Of a stretch of DNA of 64,000 bases, positions 59,998 through 64,000 are shown piece after piece (positions within the stretch are counted from its first letter, which is position 1; each line of letters opens with the position of its first letter). Made by a program: the position numbers and the translations under genes. This stretch comes from a virus, in the IMG/VR virus record IMGVR_UViG_3300027708_000057, positions 1 to 64,000 of that record; one strand, written 5' to 3'. The notes beneath the pieces are model-generated. The model had not been told where the DNA came from and searched no databases. It saw nothing but the letters and a program-made list of their open reading frames with translations.

Positions 59998-60258
59998 TTA
60001 AGGCTGCGGCTTCGTAATCGCAGAATATAACTCCTTAACTTCTCCAACTTCAGCTTCAAACAATGCCACAGTTCTACTGTGAAACAACTTTGCTACCTTT
60101 CGCAGTGTTTTCTTTTCTAGCTCGAACGCCGCCGAACTTGTGTCAATGATCTCCTTAATTTGCTCTCTCGCATCGTCAATCTTCGACATCTCTAGAGAGA
60201 TTTCACGAATAGAATCAAGAATTTCTTGGTTCTTTTTAGGGTCTGTTAGATCAATCAT
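59998..60258 (-). CDS. DsbA-like dsDNA-binding protein (tentative)
   Basis: 86 residues, helical: EISLEMSKIDDAREQIKEI, then LEKKTLRKVAKLFHSRT. The layout recalls the T4 DsbA family of late-transcription dsDNA-binding proteins. Last gene before a strong terminator. Confidence 0.5.
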   Translation of the reverse strand: MIDLTDPKKNQEILDSIREISLEMSKIDDAREQIKEIIDTSSAAFELEKKTLRKVAKLFHSRTVALFEAEVGEVKELYSAITKPQP

Positions 60259-60264
60259 ATATGT

Positions 60265-60768
60265 TTATTCTTGATGTTGTTTGAGAAATTCTAAGGCTTG
60301 GGAAGTAATATCTTTCATATCATTTGTTGTAACGTTCATAATTTCTTTATAGAACACTTCAAAGGCTTCTTCTTTACTACGTGTAACCTCTAAATCTTGT
60401 ACACGTTTTAGACTATATGTAACAATAGTGTTATCCTCTTGGCCGATAACACTAATCATAGGCATGAATGTATTGCAATCTATAAAGCGAAGAATTCTAA
60501 ATGGTGGTCTAGTTTCTGTTAGGAGTTTACGGCAATGATCTTGGAGATGATCAATTGCTTCAAGGACAAGTTCCTTTTCTTCTTCTGTTGATGCAGCAAT
60601 TTCAACTTTTCGCAACAATTCAAAAACAAAATTCTGATTAAATAATCCCGGATGAATTGGATCCATATCAACTTTAACAAGTAATTGATTATCCTTTTCA
60701 CGTAATGTCATTACTCCGAGACGCCGCTGATGATTATCGACTGAAATGATCTTATACGAGTTTTTCAT
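60265..60768 (-). CDS. Protein of unknown function
   Basis: 167 residues; strand-rich start (SVDNHQRRLGVMTLREKDNQLLVKVD) then helices. Found next to the clamp gene cluster. No family recognised. Confidence 0.5.
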   Translation of the reverse strand: MKNSYKIISVDNHQRRLGVMTLREKDNQLLVKVDMDPIHPGLFNQNFVFELLRKVEIAASTEEEKELVLEAIDHLQDHCRKLLTETRPPFRILRFIDCNTFMPMISVIGQEDNTIVTYSLKRVQDLEVTRSKEEAFEVFYKEIMNVTTNDMKDITSQALEFLKQHQE

Positions 60769-60769
60769 A

Positions 60770-60946
60770 TTAATTGGTTAGTTTATAATCAGTATCTTCA
60801 ACAAGCCCATTAGCTTTCAAAGTCATCATCGCTTGAGTAATAGCACCTGTCGTGAAAAACTTCAAAACAGTTTCAGAATCAAATGAATCAAAGCAGACAT
60901 TTCCAATAAGACAAGCTTTTGCAATGTTCAATGATTGTGTATTCAT
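60770..60946 (-). CDS. Small protein of unknown function
   Basis: 58 residues from the ATG at 60946 (MNTQSLNIAKACLIG). LKANGLVEDTDYKL at the end recalls a winged helix end. Confidence 0.45.
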   Translation of the reverse strand: MNTQSLNIAKACLIGNVCFDSFDSETVLKFFTTGAITQAMMTLKANGLVEDTDYKLTN

Positions 60947-60977
60947 AAATTTAAGAAATAACATAATAATTATAGAT

Positions 60978-61014
60978 AGAAGGGCATATCAATATAAAAT
61001 CAATATGCCCTTCT
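60978..61014 (-). terminator. Hairpin between two small genes
   Basis: Perfect 12-bp stem (AGAAGGGCATAT and complement) with a 13-base loop, after the stop of the 61026-61301 gene. Confidence 0.6.
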
Positions 61015-61025
61015 GGGTTAGCCTC

Positions 61026-61301
61026 TTAGGCTTTAACTCCCGTGAAATCGATGGAAATTACATTTGATTCTTTTTCTGAATTCACGGTATCTAATGTAGT
61101 AGGTACTTGTTCAGTATCAGAAGAATCGTCTTCATTCTCTTGAACTGGTAGAAATGCACGAAGTCGTTCAAAGAACGCTCCAACCACACTAAATTCCTCA
61201 GGAGCAATTGCTCCACGTCGACTAACTGTAGAAATAATGGAAACCATTAATGAGATATCTTCTAGACTAAGTGCTACTGTATTTTGTGTTTCTTGTGTCA
61301 T
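61026..61301 (-). CDS. Conserved small T4-like phage protein
   Basis: 91 residues: LEDISLMVSIISTVSRRGAIAPEEFSVVGAFFERLRAFL resembles small proteins near gene 45 in marine T4-like phages; Asp/Glu-rich tail. Role unknown. Confidence 0.5.
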   Translation of the reverse strand: MTQETQNTVALSLEDISLMVSIISTVSRRGAIAPEEFSVVGAFFERLRAFLPVQENEDDSSDTEQVPTTLDTVNSEKESNVISIDFTGVKA

Positions 61302-61335
61302 ATTATGTTTTGTTTTTGTTTATTGTGAGATTTTA

Positions 61336-61594
61336 TCAGAATCGAGAAGGATTAATACGTTGTTTTGGAGCAATACTTGGTCCGCCAGTTGGTGTTGCAT
61401 TAATGTTCACATCAACTTCTTCAGAAAAAACCAGCTGTTCAATATCAAGGGTAATACAATCTGTAGGCATACCATCTTTCAATACTTTCGGCTGAAAACT
61501 TACCCTTCGACCAATGCGATACACAAACCACAACTCCAGATGCTCCTGTAATTTTATCAGTTGCAAGATGGCCTAATTTCAATTCGTTTTTCAT
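61336..61594 (-). pseudogene. Small conserved phage gene with a frameshift
   Basis: From the ATG at 61594 (MKNELKLGHLATDKITGASGVVV) the frame is lost. The rest (YRIGRRVSFQPKVLKDGMPTD...FDIEQL-like) is in another frame after about 61525. Together they form a common phage domain (TG..G.V.....(G)R(R)V..QPK.LKDG.P). Mutation or sequence error. Confidence 0.6.
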
Positions 61595-61599
61595 AATTA

Positions 61600-62274
61600 T
61601 TAGATAGTAAATGTTGAGCTTTTTTCAAGAGCAAGATAATATTGTACTGGAACTGTTGCATGAGTCCAATGAGAAATCAATTTGGATGAAATATTAACAG
61701 TATAATCTCCAGAAATTACTTTCAAGTTTGAGATTAGAAATTCAAGAGAGAAAACACTTTTGCAATCATTATTTTCATCAATAAGAATATCAAAACTATT
61801 AGCTGAACTATTCTTGGGATCCATCACTGATAATGAAATTACGCCATTATCTCCCTTGATTGAAACCACACTGTGCGATAATGCACTTGCAGCTTTTCTG
61901 ACTTGCGCAATATCTTCTGCAGTGATCGTAAGTGTCAGATCAGATGCAGGCATTTTTACCGCTGACTTTGGAGTTGTAAGAATACTAATATCTGCAAATC
62001 GGAAATTAGCCTTACTACGACCACACGAAAATTGAACCGAGCTTTCGTTAAATTCAAGTTCCGGGGAATCTCCAGTAAGATTATAAATTGCTAGGAATTC
62101 ATTCAAAGAATAAATACCAAATTCTTGTGGAAAAGAATCTGTAAGTTCTGCAATTGAAATCACATTCTTCGCTTCAGAAATTGAAGAAATAGTAGAGCCT
62201 TGCTTTACTACAAGATTTTCATTGATTGTACTAAAATTCTTGAGAATATCTAGAGTTTGTTGAGATAACTTCAT
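61600..62274 (-). CDS. 45: Sliding clamp (gp45)
   Basis: 224 residues (T4 228). The N-terminal LKNFSTINENLVVKQGSTI..IS.AKN, ADISILTTPK and final strand regions follow gp45. As a trimer it tethers the polymerase and, in T4, activates late transcription. A promoter with exact hexamers lies upstream. Confidence 0.92.
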   Translation of the reverse strand: MKLSQQTLDILKNFSTINENLVVKQGSTISSISEAKNVISIAELTDSFPQEFGIYSLNEFLAIYNLTGDSPELEFNESSVQFSCGRSKANFRFADISILTTPKSAVKMPASDLTLTITAEDIAQVRKAASALSHSVVSIKGDNGVISLSVMDPKNSSANSFDILIDENNDCKSVFSLEFLISNLKVISGDYTVNISSKLISHWTHATVPVQYYLALEKSSTFTI

Positions 62275-62306
62275 ATTTTATATTATTGAGTGTTTATGTT
62301 AAAATT

Positions 62307-62335
62307 ATTATATACTATTTTGAGAGAATTGTAAA
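62307..62335 (-). promoter_or_regulatory. TTTACA-N17-TATAAT promoter before gp45
   Basis: Exact hexamers and spacer, with a ~25-base leader. Confidence 0.75.
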
Positions 62336-62662
62336 TTACTTTGTTATATTTCCGGGATGAGATAGTTCATACAGAAACATCAGATTACACAATGCATGAG
62401 CTAAATGAGAAAACCCTGATTCTGGATCATTTGTTTCTCCGCGTTTCCATGCCCAAAGGTGTCTATTGATTGCAGCAAAATATCTCGTTTCTCCATTATC
62501 GACATGCCGCCAATTATCTGGAGAATATTTTGCGGCACCATGTGTAAGTACGGCTACCATAGAATCCAGCGCAAAAGGAGGAATCAAATCATACCGATGT
62601 TTTTCGGTATCATATTTAATTCCAACTTCTTTTATCGGTACTGCAGTATCTTTGCTTTTCAT
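62336..62662 (-). CDS. dATP/dGTP diphosphohydrolase-domain protein
   Basis: 108 residues: KYDTEKHRYDLIPPFALDSMVAVLTHGAAKYSPDNW and FAAINRHLWAWKRGE...SGFSHLAHALCNLMFL match the N-terminal domain of phage dATP/dGTP pyrophosphohydrolases (MazG-like fold). It may shape nucleotide pools, in line with the MazG-like gene and the base-modification genes. Confidence 0.75.
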   Translation of the reverse strand: MKSKDTAVPIKEVGIKYDTEKHRYDLIPPFALDSMVAVLTHGAAKYSPDNWRHVDNGETRYFAAINRHLWAWKRGETNDPESGFSHLAHALCNLMFLYELSHPGNITK

Positions 62663-62766
62663 TCGGGAAAATTTGTAACTATATTATTGATCAAGTTGAA
62701 TTATAAAGGATATAATTGCTGATTTCTATTTCATAATATAGAGACTCTGTGATGTTTATCTAAGAA

Positions 62767-62809
62767 GGAGACGGTATTGCACACCACACACAATACCGTC
62801 TCCTATTTT
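62767..62809 (-). terminator. Terminator after 62820-63068
   Basis: Perfect 13-bp stem (GGAGACGGTATTG and complement) with an 11-base loop; on the - strand followed by CTTCTTAG rather than a long T run, on the + strand by TATTTTA. Confidence 0.75.
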
Positions 62810-62819
62810 ACCCTACCAA

Positions 62820-63068
62820 TTAGTAATTTTCGCCAAGGGAATAAACTGTGGTAGTTGTACCATCGCGAAGAGTACGGCGGCTAGAATTGATTTTGATGCC
62901 ATGCTCTGTGCGCAGTTTATTCACTACACGCTTCGGATCCTTGACTGCTACCGACTTTGCATCGGTTGCAGCCAGCTCATTTCCCGCAGCAAGGAATGCA
63001 TACACAGATTCCTTTTGGGTGTACTTCGAGAGTAGAGCGGTCAACTTCTTAGTTTGTGGCTTTGTCAT
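62820..63068 (-). CDS. Small basic winged-helix-like protein
   Basis: 82 residues: helical start (KKLTALLSKYTQKESVYAFL) and RVVNKLRTEHGIKINSSRRTLRDGTTTTVYSL, a helix followed by a two-strand wing. Probably DNA binding. Between two strong signals (promoter and terminator), so a single-gene unit. Confidence 0.55.
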   Translation of the reverse strand: MTKPQTKKLTALLSKYTQKESVYAFLAAGNELAATDAKSVAVKDPKRVVNKLRTEHGIKINSSRRTLRDGTTTTVYSLGENY

Positions 63069-63110
63069 ATCGTTTTTTATTTTTGTTGTTTTTGTTTTAT
63101 GTGAGATAGT

Positions 63111-63139
63111 ATTATAAACTATTCTTTATGATTTGCAAA
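63111..63139 (-). promoter_or_regulatory. TTTGCA-N17-TATAAT promoter before 62820-63068
   Basis: One mismatch in the -35, exact spacer and -10, with a ~35-base leader. Confidence 0.65.
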
Positions 63140-63150
63140 TAAAATTTTGA

Positions 63151-64000
63151 TTAAACCAGAACTTCATCCAAAGTATCAGTTTCTGCAACTAGTTCCATAC
63201 TTTCTGAATTATCAGCTTTGATTAGATTTGCATCAATTTTCTGATAAAGATCCAAAAAGGCTTCACGGACTTCGACTTCAAATCGAGCAATACACATTGA
63301 GATTGCGATAAGACGATCTTGGAAAACCGAATATGTTTTTGCAATATGGCAAAGCCGACGAGTGCTAATCAGTTCGTCAACACCTTCATCTGCATAAGTT
63401 TTGCGAATAACTGAAGACCATGAGACCAGCTTATCAGTAAATTCTTCATCATTACAACCATAAGCTTTCATGTGTTTTGCGAGAATATTACGCTCGATCT
63501 TAAACCCAGGATATGGTTGATCGATTGTGGCGACAAAGCGTTCAAGGAAAGCTTCATCAATAATAGTCGCTGCGGTATAATGATTATCATCACCATACCC
63601 ACGACCCTTTGTATTTGCCGTTGCAATAACATTGAATCCTTGGGCTGGATGAATAATTTCTCCAGTTTGAGGAATCATAATAGGTTTGCCTTCAAGTGCC
63701 CCATTTAGTGCGAAGTATGCCTTATTATTTCCACGGTCAATTTCGTCGATTAGAAGAATTGCTCCAGCTTCCATAGCTTTTACCAAAGGTCCTTTATGGA
63801 AAAATGTCTCTCCATTAATAAGTCGAAATCCTCCTAAAATTTGGTCATTATCAGTTTCAGGTGTAATTTGAAGTCGAATATATTCACGACCAAGCTTTGC
63901 ACAACATTGTTCCACAGAAATAGTTTTGCCTCCCCCGCTTAAACCAAAAATATACACAGGAAAGAACATACGAGATTCAATGATTTTCTTGATATTCTTA
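63151..64000 (-). CDS. CobS/MoxR-like AAA+ ATPase (N-terminus outside window)
   Basis: The open frame continues past 64000. Seen parts are Walker A GLSGGGKT, Walker B AILLIDEIDR, sensor 1 VIATANT, and an Arg-finger region (FLERFVA). CobS-like ATPases of this form are common in marine T4-like phages, where their role is not settled. At least 283 residues. Confidence 0.8.
   Translation of the reverse strand, partial: KNIKKIIESRMFFPVYIFGLSGGGKTISVEQCCAKLGREYIRLQITPETDNDQILGGFRLINGETFFHKGPLVKAMEAGAILLIDEIDRGNNKAYFALNGALEGKPIMIPQTGEIIHPAQGFNVIATANTKGRGYGDDNHYTAATIIDEAFLERFVATIDQPYPGFKIERNILAKHMKAYGCNDEEFTDKLVSWSSVIRKTYADEGVDELISTRRLCHIAKTYSVFQDRLIAISMCIARFEVEVREAFLDLYQKIDANLIKADNSESMELVAETDTLDEVLV

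Noticed and set aside
1-64000. tRNA genes
   Set aside because: I looked for cloverleaf-like stretches with TTC-type loops in gaps and found none that I could support; a covariance search is needed to be certain.

Overview
The window is a segment of a strongly AT-rich tailed-phage genome of the T4-like (myovirus) type. This follows from a dense set of recognisable T4 homologues: small and large terminase (gp16, gp17), sheath and tube (gp18, gp19), portal (gp20), prohead core, protease, scaffold and major capsid (gp21, gp22, gp23), the replisome (gp41 helicase, UvsX, gp43 polymerase, gp44/gp62 clamp loader, gp45 clamp) and the RegA translational repressor. Late promoters of the T4 type (TATAAATA) precede many structural genes. 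Genes start without visible Shine-Dalgarno sequences, usually after an A/T-rich leader ending in AATAATATG or similar. The host cannot be named from the sequence.

Layout. Positions 1-19461 (+ strand) hold the head and tail module, flanked on both sides by copies of a gene encoding a 21-residue leucine-rich-like repeat. A strong bidirectional terminator at about 19.5 kb separates it from the rest, which is almost entirely on the - strand. 19.6-26.5 kb holds replication and recombination genes plus an AAA ATPase. 26.5-50.6 kb is an accessory region of many small overlapping genes (RNA ligase, NADAR, 3D-domain lipoprotein, glycosyltransferases, HD hydrolase, SLOG protein, a probable DNA-base hypermodification cassette) containing two decayed TnpB-like elements. 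50.7-64 kb returns to core replication genes (primase-like protein, split DNA polymerase, RegA, gp62, gp44, gp45) and ends inside a CobS/MoxR-like ATPase.

The most striking content is parasitic and self-splicing elements in essential genes. The large terminase is broken into three reading frames and carries three inteins. The portal carries two inteins, one with an HNH endonuclease. An AAA ATPase is split inside its P-loop by an intein whose N-terminal half is only 13 residues. The DNA polymerase is split into two genes, and the second contains a 245-nt group I intron. A free-standing endonuclease gene sits between two halves of a split intein, the arrangement known as a fractured gene. If the inteins act as they appear to, both parts of the DNA-packaging motor (terminase and portal) depend on protein splicing.

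Transcription signals are clear. The - strand genes are served by a recurring promoter, TTTACA, exactly 17 bases, TATAAT, often placed so close to the start codon that the transcript would have almost no leader. The + strand late genes use TATAAATA, also very close to the ATG. Several genes show single frameshifts or in-frame stops (TnpB copies, YqeY, GIY-YIG endonuclease, two small genes). These may be real decay or, for homopolymer cases, sequence error.
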